Below, in pieces: positions 34,729-47,066 of a stretch of DNA of 64,000 bases. A model generated the notes under the pieces. The model saw nothing but the letters and a program-made list of their open reading frames with translations, searched no databases and was not told the origin of the DNA. The stretch spans positions 563,001 through 627,000 of the forward strand of contig JAMPIV010008522.1 in assembly GCA_024509875.1 (NCBI GenBank), read 5' to 3'. Source of the stretch: Oreohelix idahoensis. Its lineage: Eukaryota; Mollusca; Gastropoda; Stylommatophora; Oreohelicidae. The position numbers and the translations under genes were made by a program. The first letter of the stretch is position 1, and every line of letters starts with the position of its first letter.

Positions 34729-36513
34729 GGAAGGGGACGTGACAATCTCTCATCCTCTCCGTCAGTCCTGATTAAAGTTAAAAGGCGCACCTTATGTCTA
34801 GCCTATCCTATTGCGCGTCGCTTAGCGGGTGCAAGTTTGGTTGAGGCATGCAGCCTTTCCCCCCTCCTGCTCCTGTCAATGATCAGCGCATAATGTCAAT
34901 TATGATTAAATTATCCCTACGCGCACTCAACAAATATCGTCTGTCGTTAATAGCTATTAGATTTTCGGCGTCTGTTTGGTTAATCGCATGAGATAGTCAA
35001 ACACAGTCACTTACTAAATTACACACAATGAAATAAAAGTGAATTATATTCCGTCAATTATCAGTCGCCTAGTGTATTTTTTAGTCAACTAAACCGTCTC
35101 CTTCTGTGTGATAGCGGGTGATTAAATGTACATTACAGCTGAAACATCTGGAATAAAAATAGCTGCGCGTTATTTAATTCGCTAATCCTAAGAAAAAGAA
35201 AATCACAGTGAATTTAAGATGCTAAAACCTTTAACACTTTAATACGCTTAAGCATAAATTTATTTATTTCCAGAAATCCAGAAAGAAACACCACGAGCTA
35301 TTAACACATCTATTCCCAATGGTTCTAGATAACGTGTTTAGACTCTCCGAAAAAATTCTGAGCGACTCTGATAATGATTTAATAAAGACGCAGTTTATAT
35401 ACTCGTACGATCATGTTGTTACGATCTCTAGAAGATGTGAATTCTCACACTCCGTTTCCCATCAGAGAAATCTGAAACTACGTTTCCCAGATCAAGGGTT
35501 TAACGGTCGCTTCTGCCGGCCGTTGCTAATCGACAACAAAAGCTTAACCCGTGTAGCGGGCTCCCGTCTGAGATTTTCCCTGTTTCTCGAGATCAAAGGA
35601 TTTGCTCCCCTTATAGAGAATCTTCAAAGGCCGTTACCTTTCCACTTGTTTTCCACGTGCGATCATCGTAATATTGACAGATTCGCTCACGTGAGAAACT
35701 TGCGTAAACGAACGTGGTTTGCCCCCTGCTATGAATGACAGGTTGCGAAAGTTGGTAAACAAGCTCGTTTGATATGGTCAAATAAACATAGGCGTGGATT
35801 AAAAGGTGAGTCAGACAGGCAGAGAAATGCGTGACTTTGTTAGCGAATCTTAATACTACGCTGAGGTCACGAAAGGCTGTCGGATACAGGAGGATTCATT
35901 TCCATTATACGTCACAGGTTCTCTGTTACTCTCCAACGTTCCGCACGATAGAGAAGTACAGAAAGTACACAGCTCTCATATAATCTTAATTTGGTGTTTG
36001 TGCTGTTCTGAGAGGACTTCCAGATGTTGTTTAGACTAGGCGTTATAATTGTCCATACATTTATCTTCACATACTGATTATTTTTTTCCACTTCAATGTT
36101 TTATATCTCAATTTCCATTACTATTTTTTGTTTTGGCCGCTTGCACCTTTTTCCCAAAGATGCTCCTTCTTTCCAAGTCCGCGAATTAATTCTGAAGTAC
36201 CCAATCGTCAGTTATCATTTTATAAACGTTAGGATACTTTCCTGTAGGTACATATACGTCTCTGGCAAGCATATAATGGAATATCTTCCATATATACAGA
36301 CACATCAGCGGATATAAAACACATCAGTCAGAGCTCACACAAACGCCTCCATTCCGGCTGAAGACACTGCCAAAAGATAACTGTCGTTACTCTGCACGCG
36401 CATCTACGTAATTATTTTATTTGACGTCATTTAAATCTAGATCATGAGTTTGTTGAGCACCACGATGGTTCAAAATCATGAACACATTGCGGTGTGCAAA
36501 AATAGGCGCAACA
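34652..36513 (-). mobile_element. element D, left LTR-like repeat, part 2
   Basis: A TA tract (to 34727) followed by sequence matching 50449-51655 and then 62039-62382 in the same orientation. On the minus strand it begins TGTTGCGCC at 36513, preceded by GGGGGGTTTGTTAATAA, a plausible polypurine tract. The middle 235 bp (about 35938-36172) has no counterpart in the right repeat. Confidence 0.7.
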
Positions 36514-36918
36514 TTATTAACAAACCCCCCTAGATAACTGAAAGGAGGACGGCCAACAATGCACCTTGTAAATAACGTGCGACAGTCAGAGTCAAGTCAA
36601 GGTCCGACTAACATCTTTAACAAATAGTATCAGTAGTCGAAATATTTTAGTTATAAATACTAAGTAGAACATATTCAATAACATCAATGTCAAAGTGAAT
36701 CTTATTAAATAAATGTCCGATATGAAAATAAGTTCATTGTTCAATACAGATGTTTTTGTGATAAATGTCTCTGTTTCAATAAGCACGTGTAGCTAGCAAT
36801 GTCAGTCATAATGAAGATCCATAAATGCACACACAGTGCAGCTAACACTCCAAGTCGGAACCTTAATACAAAGTTAATATTAATATCATGTCCGAATACA
36901 CCTCGAAAGAGTTTCTGT

Positions 36919-37131
36919 CTAGAAATTCTTGTCACCATCGATGGGCAAAATGTCATAATCATATGTATGTAAATTTATAGCACAACGAGCCATACGTGGA
37001 TTAGTTAAATTCCCTTTCTGCAAATAAGTGAGAGCTCGTTGGTCCGTCTGTATTGTAAAGTGAGCTCCAAGCAAGTATCTCTGCAATTTGGTCTCACTCC
37101 AAACAACAGCGAAATATTTCTTGAAATACAA
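36919..37131 (-). pseudogene. element D RNase H remnant
   Basis: Minus strand: KYFAVVWSETKLQRYLLGAH, FTIQTDQRALTYLQKGNL, then RMARCAINLHTYDYDI. This matches the end of gypsy RNase H (the AVVW and QTDQ...L motifs). It follows directly on D's gag, so protease, integrase, RT and most of RNase H have been deleted. A stop ends it after GDKNF. The 3' non-coding part of D extends on to 36514. Confidence 0.75.
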
Positions 37132-37178
37132 TTATTTGTTGGACGGTTTGTCACGTCACTATTCTTGTTTCTGGCATG

Positions 37179-37964
37179 TCATCGCCATGCACCAACCTCA
37201 TAAAAGGCATTGTGGTTTCGACAAGAAACACTGGTGGAAGAGTGATGATGAGGGAAGTTGTATCTTCCTCGAAACGACACTTTCACTTTCTCAGGATGTG
37301 TAGACAGGTTAAAACAACCTTTGGGGTTGCTGGCATGTCGTATAGCAACCTTGTCGTCGTCAATGTGTGACAATATTTTATTCTGTAAAATAATATCCAA
37401 CAAACCGTCAACCCTCCTTCGTAACTTAGAAATCTCAGAATCTTTTTGTGAAATTTCATCACATTGCTTATCATTTACTTTTTTGAGTTCAGTAGTTTTA
37501 CACTTTTCTTCTTGAACTAGCTTTTCTAAGAAAGCTGCCTTATCATTTTGCTCTTTTTTCTGTTGACTATTTAGTCGTTGGAGTTCCTTAATCTCAGACA
37601 TCATACCTTCCTTATACAGATGATATTTCCTCAGTAACAATGCTCTAATAGCATCATAGTTCTTTCTATTTTCCTCGTCCAGTGTGTACACTGCGGATAA
37701 TGCATCACCTACCAAAAATGATTCTAAACGAATACTCCATGAAGATCTGGGAATTTTGAATTCCTCACATAATGATTCAAAACGGTGTAAAAAACATGAA
37801 ATATTATCAACACCTGGTGAGAAATTTGGCAAATGAAATTTAAAATTGACTGTGTGTTCTTTCTTACCGAACCTCCATTCTCCGGATTATTTTGTTTATC
37901 CTGGTGTATGAGTTTCTCAAGTTCCATAGCCGCCATTTTCTGTTCATGCTCGAACTCTGCCAAC
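37179..37964 (-). pseudogene. element D gag, second part
   Basis: Minus strand, continuing from the piece at 48503-48752 across inserted element B. It starts QLAEFEHEQKMAAMELEKL; a one-base frameshift near 37860 leads into FSPGVDNISCFLHRFESLCE and SWSIRLESFLVGDALSAVY, a capsid-like fold shared with B and C. After YDAIRALLLRKYHLYKEGMM the expected family sequence is replaced by a second coiled coil (about 60 residues, KAAFLEKLVQEEKCKTTELK and onward). No zinc knuckle is seen. It ends at 37179 just before the RNase H remnant. Confidence 0.75.
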
Positions 37965-39538
37965 TGTTGCGTACATATTTTTTGACGCACAGATTACAAA
38001 TGTCGATATGTCTATTTAATATGGAAAATATATTGTTGTATTTAATTGGGTACGAAAATGCTTTCTTTTGTAAAGATGACAGATAATCCATGTTTGATTT
38101 ATACGTTTGATTATATGGATAATCTCCCTTGATATTGATCGGGCGTAAGAATACTTATATTTTGGCATTCATCATTTGTCATAGCCAGAAAATAGATTGA
38201 TCGTTCTTAGAATGTTTATGGCCTGAATTCATATGTATTACATATTATTAGTGCAAGTAGATTCAGTCCTATATTGTATATTTTGTATGGGTAGGCGGGA
38301 CTATATTCTTTATGCCGCACTAGCGGAGGTATTGGTTGTCTTGGCGAGTCGTGATGAGTTCCGATATTGCCGCCTACAATGGCTGGTCACGCATTTTCCT
38401 GGGCTGGTCCTTTCTAGAGTGAAAAATGATTTATGAAGTGATTTCTTCAGTAGGAGATTGTGTCTCTACAAGATTATAGTGTTAGAGACTCTCCTCATGT
38501 ACTGTTTTATGTACTATTCGGACTCAAGGTAAATCCAGACCCTTTTGACGATCTCCTTATGGTTAGACCTAGATGAAGCAACGTATTTTCGTGCATCGTT
38601 GGTCGTTTAACTAGATATTGTTGTAGATGACAGGTTCCATCAGCGCTTATGTCTTCAAGAAGTAACCTTCTGACAAAGGAACTGTATGGTAACTCTAGAA
38701 AGTTATACTTATTCAAGTTTTGAATCAACTTTGGCTGATGATTATTCTTCTGCTGGGCGAGTGAGCGAAAGCTCAGGGAAGGAGGCCATTTTTGTAGTCC
38801 TGTCATCATTATGGATCACTGTCCAGAGAACGGGTCGTGTATCTTACTATTCGGACAGTGGCATGGAGATCTCATTTATATGAAAACCCCTTATCGTGGT
38901 TTCACAGTATGATATAAACATTGAATATAAGCAACCTAAGAACTTAGCAAGGGAAAGAAGGTTCGTCCATCGAACTCTTCATTTGTTTACCGATCCGCCT
39001 TTACTGACGCGTTCAGTCAGATAGGGGATGCGGCCATAATGTATAACAACATTGAATGCTGTTTTGTACCACCCATTATATTTGAATGTTCCATGACATG
39101 GGATCTACTATTCATGCCTGAAGATTGATGTGTCAACATGTACTTATGATCTATTCGTTCTGTCCCAGTATGTGCGTCTGAATAAACTGTATGACAAGAT
39201 TCCAGTAGTCTGCATTGATGACTTATAGCCATGAGTGAATGAGTGCTTTATATTGGTCAAGATACGAACACTCCACCAGTCGCGTTAATAACACTCTACA
39301 CTCTCACTCCATATTTACACCATCCTGCGTCGGTTGAATTGACCAAGTTAAGGGCCTGCTCCTCATGGAGCCTCAGAAGGAAACCAGTTCCTGCACCCCA
39401 CTTTTACAGCTGTCTTTGCCTTTCCTAACTCAGGACTAGAGTGAGTTACCCATTTACAGCACCGCTGGGTAGACTGGAGCATGCCTGGTATCAATCAACA
39501 CTGCAGTGACATTTTACAGTCCTTTCCACTTTTTTACA
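37965..39538 (+). repeat. element B 5' LTR (1574 bp)
   Basis: Starts TGTTGCGTAC and ends TTTTTTACA, giving TGT...ACA ends. The end is set by comparison with the right-hand LTR, which stops at the equivalent CTACA. The segment 38410-39308 is missing from the direct right LTR but present in the inverted one. Confidence 0.8.
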
Positions 39539-39539
39539 G

Positions 39540-39557
39540 TGGTGAGCCAGATTCCTG
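39540..39557 (+). promoter_or_regulatory. element B candidate primer-binding site
   Basis: TGGTGAGCCAGATTCCTG begins one base after the LTR end. The leading TGG would pair with a tRNA CCA end. I could not assign the tRNA. Element C has a related TGGTGGCCATAAGC at the same place. Confidence 0.45.
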
Positions 39558-40914
39558 GGTCCAGCCTTCGCAGTCTTGTTATTGAGAGTCATTTACAGTT
39601 ACAAGAACGTTTGTTTGACCACATCAACACCAGTAGGACAGCTATACAGTCGATGTCAGCTTGACCTATCCTATCCAGCGTATACAGTAACTAGGTCAGC
39701 GTTTGTTGACATTTTTTTTTCGTTGGACATTTGCCATAGAACATACAGCGTTACACAGCAAGTTTGTTTGGAAAAGACAGCATTACACATCAGTGTTGGA
39801 GCATATATTTGACAGTGTTTGCGAAATGTACAGTGCAACTGAAGCGAGAAGTCTTACTTGTGATTCTTAGGAACAGTAAACAGTGGATTCTCCTGCACTG
39901 CCATAGTTTGTGTTGAACTTTAATGATTTAGGCCAGAATTAATTATTTAATAAAGTACCATACTACTGTACCATTATTCAGTACAACTGAGCCTTCTCCG
40001 CAACACATTCTATCTGCAACACATTACATTGCATTATATTATAAGTTTATGCTATATGTACATTTATGTTTACATGTTTATATGTGATATTTGTTTGTAC
40101 TCTGCGGGTTGTTGTTTTGGTTGGGCGGTGTCACACAACAGAGTATCCCACGTAATAGAGGGTCTGATATGTGCGTTTCTATAGGTGCAATTTTCTTGAT
40201 TGAAAATTTGCTGCGACAGCTGTTGCTATTAGTGTTAGCTGTGAAGACTGTACTCATTGTTGTTTTTGTAATATTCCTCTGTTCTTTAGTTTGTTTTGAT
40301 TTGTTTGTAATTTGTTGGTCTACCCTTTTCTATTTTTGATTTCTATACACAATTTATATTTATACACTGTGGCGTTATTTGTCTTGTTATCTTATTGCAG
40401 TTATCATCACAGATTCTGTGATCATTTTCTTTGATTTGTCCTATTTAATTTAATTTGATTTCTGCAAATGTTCTCATATGGTCTTTTCTTGTTTGTCCTT
40501 TGTGAATGTCTTGAGTTGACATATGATATATGAGGTATAGTTGAATACACTTATATTATAGTACAGACCAGTACTTTATGATCATTGATTACACTAAGAA
40601 AGTGTACAAGACCTTTGTAAGGTTTGTCTCCCACAGTGATTGGGATAGAAAATATTATTTTCCACAGGTACTCAAGTGATCATTGATTACATTAAGGAAG
40701 TATACAAGACCTTTGTAAGGCTTGTCTCCCACAGTGTTTGGGATATACAGATATTGTTTTCCACAGGTACTCAAGTTATCATTGGTTATATTATAAACAA
40801 AATAACCATACAAGTTTTTCACTAAGACTAAGTCTATAGTATAGACTCGTCTCCCATGAAAGTGAAATAAGGTAATTCATTTACTTTTTCAGGTTTCTGA
40901 TTTAATAAGACAGG
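39558..40914 (+). other. element B leader with ~98-bp tandem repeats
   Basis: Untranslated leader. TGATCATTGATTACACTAAG at 40579 and TGATCATTGATTACATTAAG at 40677 start two units that include a CTTTGTAAGG...TCTCCCACAGTG block; a third begins at about 40775. The same block occurs once, diverged, in element C's leader, so the leaders are homologous. Confidence 0.7.
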
Positions 40915-43900
40915 ATGTCTACATTAGATTACTTTATTACACAAGGGAAATCCCTTGATAAGACTGGCAAAGAATTAGAAGAATGGACAACTGCTCAATT
41001 CTCTATGGTATTGAAGGCAGAAGAAAAAAGATTAGAAGCTGCTGCTGAGGAAAGAAAAGCTGCTGCAGAAGAGAGAAAACTTCAAATAGAAGAAAAAAGA
41101 TTAGAAGCTGCTGCTGAGGAAAGAAAAGCTGCTGCAGAGGAGAGAAAGCTTCAAAAAGAAGAAAAAAAATTAGAAGCTGCTGCTGCTGCTGAACAAAAAA
41201 GATTAGAAGCTGCTGCTGCTGAACAAAAAAGATTAGACAGAGAAGCTGAAGCTGCTGCTGAAAATAAAAGATTAGAAGCTGAACAAAAGAAATTGCAGAT
41301 GCAGGTAGAAGAAAGGAGATTTGAGGCTGAACAAAAAAGAATAGACAGAGAAACTGAACAAAAAAGAATAGACAGAGAAACTGAACAGAAAAGATTAGAC
41401 AGGGAAGCTGAAGAAAGAAAAGCAATAAGAGAACATGAATTTGAGTTAGAGAAATTAAAATTAACAAATATGAGTAATGTTAATCAAGCACCTGGTGGTA
41501 ATAGTAAACCCTTTACTTACAAAGTTAAGGTACCAACATTCAATTCTGCCAATGATGATATAACATTCTGGCTTCAGAGGTTTGAACGTGCTTGTCGGGC
41601 TCATAATGTTGATAAATCGCAATATGTTAACCAATTATCTGAGAATCTAACAGGCGATTCTTTCACTAGTCTATGTTTGGTTGAAGAGGCTGACAAGGAT
41701 AATTATGATGTTATTAGGGCAGCCTTGATTAAGAAGTTTCAGTTACCAGAGGAAAGTTATCGCATGTTGTTTAAAAGAATGGTACCTGAGACGGGGGTTG
41801 AATTCTCAGAATTCATTGCGAAAATACGTCTTACATTTCAACGATGGATTGAATTATCCAAAATAGAGAAAACATATGATGCTATTATGGATTTGTTGCT
41901 CAGAGACAAGGTCATGTCTTCTATCAATAAACATTTCCTTGAATTTCTACACGAGCGTAAGCCACAAACAATAAAACAAATGCAAGAATATTGTGACCAA
42001 TACGTTACGGCACACCCGGACGTAACTCTTAGCAACACTAAGATTAAAGAGGGTATGCCGGTTGCTTCAGCAACACAATACAATCCCAAGTATCCACACA
42101 ACTTTCAGGGAGCTCAAAATAAATTTGACAAAAAGGTTAATTGGCGTAATCATCAAAACCAAGGTAACCAACCAAATCAGGGTTCTTCTTCTAAATTCTG
42201 GAAACGGGTTGACAGTCCTCGATACAGGGGTGGCCATAACTATAGAAATTTCCGTAGAGGAAGTAATAATAGAAATTACCAGGGTGTTCCTTCTTGGACA
42301 CAACGGGATCAATCCTACAGGGGGTCTCACTATAATGAGCATGATGATTATAATGATGAACATTATGACTCAAACCCAAACAGGGGTTATAACAGAGGGA
42401 ATAATAATTACAGAGGCAACAATAATCGAGGTAGATCACAACACAAAAGACATGGTAAATCTCATTACCAGGCTAACTCTGCACAACAAGAGTTTCATGA
42501 AGCCAGTAAGCAAACCAATGATAAGAAAGACTCTAATAATGTGGGATGTTCTGCTTTCGATTTTGACAGAGCATTTCAGTGTTCCCAATGCAAAACATTA
42601 TTCGAGCCAACCACAGTTTCGACTTTAAGCTGTGGTCATCCTCTTCCCGCTCTCCCTGCGTCAGTCGCGCATGATGGAAGAGGGGCTCTTAATTTAAATA
42701 ATGGTTTAGTAGATGGTACTCCGGTCTCAATTCTCTTCGATTCCGGGTGCACCACCATTGGGGTGAGGCAGTCACTTATAGATCCTTCTCGAGCCACTGG
42801 CAAAATAATCAAATGCATAACATTTGGTGGCACATTGGAGAAGTACTCCACTGCCATTATCAACATTTCTACTCCCTTCTTTACAGGAGATGTGCACGCA
42901 TGTCTTCTGCCGAATCCGATCGCTGATCTTATCGTCGGTCGCATTCATGGTGCGAAAGAATGCACTCCGCAACAAATTGCCGAGTGGGAAAGTGATAATA
43001 TGCATACTGCAAATGCTGTAGTCACTAGAGCTCAAGCTCTAAACATGCCGCAATCTTCGCCTTCTGGAGATAATGATGACCAGAACCAAGGTGATCTCTT
43101 GGAGATTTCGCATGATTCCTTTATAAAACAGCAGGAAGATGATCCTACTCTAAAGAAATTCTTTACTCTAGCAAAAGAAGGTGATCCGAATAAGGACACG
43201 AATCGTAAATCTTGGATTACGATGAAGAATGGGGTACTTGTACGTATGGTACAAGACTCCGCTAAGTCCATTCATTCTCAAATTCTTGTGCCCAAAAATA
43301 TGAGAGTTAAAATCTTACAGCACGCTCATGATTCTCAGTGTGCTGGGCATATGGGTTTTTCCCGTACTAAATCTAGAGTTCTTGCGTCTTTCTTTTGGCC
43401 GTTTGTGAACAAGGACATACAGATCTATTGTCGATCCTGTAGGGTATGTCAGGAAGTTAAATCCAAAGGTCCACGCCATGCTGCACCTATTCAGGCTGCA
43501 GATATTCCAATTCGACCATTTCAAAAAATGGCGATAGACATCATTGGTCCATTTAAGAGAAAGTCTGCTAGAGGACACCAATATATCTTGACGTATGTTG
43601 ATATGTGCACACGTTGGCCAGAGGCTATCCCTCTGAAGAGCGTAACTACTGCTGATATTGCAGATGCTCTTTGGCTTATATTCTCTCGTCTGGGATTTCC
43701 AGGAGAAATATTGTCAGACCATGGTACCCAACTCGTATCGGATACCATGTCTCAAGTGATGTCAACTCTTAAGATAGAAAGATCTCTGATTAGTATTTAT
43801 CATCCTATGTCCAATGGCATGGTAGAGCGTCTTAATAGAACTCTGAAAAACCTATTAGGTAAGATAACTGAGGATCATCCTCAGGATTGGGACAGGGTTT

Positions 43901-45919
43901 TACCCGCGGCTCTCTTTGCATACAGAGAGGTCGCCAATGAACATACAGGATTTTCTCCCTTTGAACTTGTCTTTGGCGCGAAACCGCGAGGTCCTATGTC
44001 TCTACTTCATGATCTCATAACTGCTGATAATATTGTCGATGACACAAAATCCTCTTATGAATATGTCATTGCACTTAGACACAAGATTATTGAAGCATGC
44101 AAATTGGCAACTGCTTCTTCTGAATTTGCGAAACAGAAGGCAAGGCAATTTGCCAATAAGACCAGACGCTTGCGACAACTCTGTCCAGGTGACAAAGTAT
44201 TGGTCCTGCTACCTTGTAGAGAAAACAGACTCCTTATTTCTTGGAAAGGTCCGTACGATGTAATATCAAAAGTTTCCGATGTCGACTATATTGTCGATAC
44301 TGATGGGAAGCATAAGACCTTCCACATCAACATGCTCATGGAATTCCACGAACGTCCGGATTATTTACAACCTGTTTTCCAGGCAACGGACGATTCACCA
44401 GTCCCACATGGACATTACTCATCACTGTCAGTAATACAGGATGAGGAAACGAGTTTCTCATATGTGAATCTCCCTTTTCCAATGATTCCGCTTCATTCTA
44501 ATGAGTCATGGAAAGATGTTGCGATTTCTCCCGAATTATCTCCAGGAGAACAGAAACAAGTTTCTGCTATGTTACAACAATTTCAGGATGTCCTTACTGA
44601 CATTCCTGGTCGAACTAATGTCATTGAACACGACATTATTCTTACTGACCATAATCCTATAAGAGTCAGACCGTAAATCCCGATACATTTTCAAGCACAG
44701 GTAGAAAAAGAGTTGGATGAAATGATAGAGTTGAAAATAATTGAACCATCCACATCAGCATATTCTTCACCGATGGTTATCGTGCAAAAATAAAGACAAC
44801 AACATACGTCTTTGCGTTGATTATCGCAAATTGAACCAAGTGACGAAATTTGATGCTGAACCTATGCCTTTACTTGAAGAGCTACTTACTAGACTATCGA
44901 ATTCTCATTTCTTTACTAAACTCGATTTGTCTAAGGGATATTGGCAAGTTCCACTATCCGAACACGCCAAACCGTTTACTGCTTTTTCGACGCCTAGGGG
45001 TCTATTCCAATGGAATTTCATGCCTTTCGGCCTTATGAATGCCCCAGCGACATTCGTACGCATGATGCGTCGAATCCTATCTCATCGCTCAGATGTCATT
45101 GCATATCTTGATGACATCTGTCTTTTCAGTAATACTTGGAAAGATCACTATAACGGGTTAAATGAACTATTGTCTATCCTATGCGAGCATAACCTGACAG
45201 CGAAACCATCTAAAGCATTTATTGGTTTTAGCGAAATATCTTTCTTAGGTCACCGTGTTGTTCATGGGTTTCTAAAAACAGAAGACCATAATACAAGTAA
45301 GATACTTAACATTTCTATGCCTAAGACTAAAAAGCAAGTGCGAAGTCTCTTAGGTCTCATACAATTTTATGGACGATTCATTCCGAATCTGTCCTCAATT
45401 ATGTCACCTCTTTCTTCTTTGTTAAAGAAAGGGTCTCCTAATATAGTCAATTGGACTCAAGAATGTCAATCCTCTTTGGATAAGGTTAAAACGATGTTTT
45501 CTACTTCACCTATCTTGGTGTTACCTACTAAAGATAAGACATTTATTCTTCGTAGTGACGCTTCATCCACTGGGATTGGAGCGGCACTAATGCAAGAGTA
45601 CTCTGGAACTCTGCATCCAGTGATGTATATTTCTCGAAAACTTAATGCCGCAGAGAGAAATTACTCGGTCCTAGACCGTGAATTATTGGCTATGGTTTGG
45701 TCAATCCTTAAACTTCAAAGATTTCTTCTTGGCGCGCATTTTATTGTGGAGACTGACCAGAAAGCTCTTACAGCTATTCAGACTAAAAATCTGAAGAGCG
45801 CGAGATCAACGCGATACGCGATTGCTCTTCAGCCTTTTCATTTTTTGGTGCGAGCTATCCGTGGTTCAGAAAATGTGATGGCGGATATCTTATCGAGATG
45901 CCCACATGATTCCACTTAA
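40915..45919 (+). pseudogene. element B gag-pol polyprotein (gag-PR-INT-RT-RH), two lesions
   Basis: ATG 40915 opens 1253 codons to TAA 44676. Residues 30-185: charged coiled coil of EEKRLEAAAEERK-type repeats. About 190-400: capsid-like domain. 410-525: Arg/Gly/Asn-rich tract with no CCHC knuckle. About 555-575: CSQC...SCGHPLP. About 607: protease FDSGCTT. About 800-845: integrase HHCC (HAHDSQCAGHMG...CRVC). Integrase triad in MAIDIIGPF (872), LSDHGTQL (932), NGMVERLN (969). About 1109: GPY/F (WKGPYDVI). Then RP-stop, where C reads RPYPIP. RT continues in the same frame until a one-base shift near 44790 into the frame ending at 45919, which holds LCVDYRKLNQVT, catalytic YLDDICLF and RNase H (LRSDASSTGIGAAL, ETDQKAL). 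Both lesions look recent. Confidence 0.92.
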
Positions 45920-46386
45920 CTGTCAGATCTTGAGATTTCTAACATGTCTGACTTTACTACAGTTTTTCCTATGTTAAAGTATGTACTTATATGTAATATA
46001 TCATACATTGTCTGTATCACTACTTAGCGGTGCATTGATGTATATTCACCGCAGGTTTTGATATTTTTCTTAATTGGTTATCATAATGTTAAGATACCTA
46101 AGATGAACTATTGTACAAATTGTGGCATTGCCAGTATTGTGTTATGCGTTGGTGACACCTCTCGCGAGATATTTATACTCAGAGAAAAATTTTCTCTGAA
46201 TCCTGAGATAGATTCTCATTGGTCGTGCTATATGACGACTTTGCCTTACATTAGGCGTTACATTTGTTTGGAATGCTTATCATCTGCGCATTGTTATTCG
46301 TGCGTTGTGAGCCTATTGTATGTTGCTCCTGGATGTATTTCAAAAAAAAAAAAGTACCATTTTTTTTCCCGTCGGATGTGGTAATC
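45920..46386 (+). other. element B 3' non-coding region
   Basis: No gene. It has a short stretch related to element C's 3' region (GTTGGTGACACCTC). A degenerate purine tract precedes the LTR at 46387. Confidence 0.55.
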
Positions 46387-47060
46387 TGTTGCGTACATAT
46401 TTTTTGACGCACAGATTACACATGTCGATATGTCTATTTAATATGGAAAATATATTGTTGTATTTAATTGGGTACGAAAATGCTTTCTTTTGTAAAGATG
46501 ACAGATAATCCATGTTTGATTTATACGTTTGATTATATGGATAATCTCCCTTGATATTGATCGGGCGTAAGAATACTTATATTTTGGCATTCATCATTTG
46601 TCATAGCCAGAAAATAGATTGATCGTTCTTAGAATGTTTATGGCCTGAATTCATATGTATTACATATTATTAGTGCAAGTAGATTCAGTCCTATATTGTA
46701 TATTTTGTATGGGTAGGCAGGACTATATTCTTTATGCCGCACTAGCGGAGGTATTGGTTGTCTTGGCGAGTCGTGATGAGTTCCGATATTGCCGCCTACA
46801 ATGGCTGGTCACGCATTTTCCTGGGCTGGTCCATATTTACACCATCCTGCGTCGGTTGAATTGACCAAGTTAAGGGCCTGCTCCTCATGGAACCTCAGAA
46901 GGAAACCAGTTCCTGCACCCCACTTTTACAGCTGTCTTTGCCTTTCCTAACTCAGGACTAGAGTGAGTTACCCATTTACAGCACCGCTGGGTAGACTGGA
47001 GCATGCCTGGTATCAATCAACACTGCAGTGACATTTTACAGTCCTTTCCACTTTTCTACA
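46387..47060 (+). repeat. element B right LTR, direct, shortened
   Basis: Matches the 5' LTR from TGTTGCG to GGGCTGGTCC, then jumps about 0.9 kb to ATATTTACACC and continues to the LTR end at CTACA. TCC is present at both edges of the missing segment. Confidence 0.85.
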
Positions 47061-47066
47061 GTAAAC

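Noticed and set aside
35319..35738. 139-codon frame in D's left repeat
   Set aside because: The homologous stretch at about 51027-51480 in the right repeat is not open.
38507..38809. 100-codon frame repeated in inverted copy at 47658-47960
   Set aside because: It lies inside LTR sequence of element B and shows no domain; conservation follows from LTR identity.
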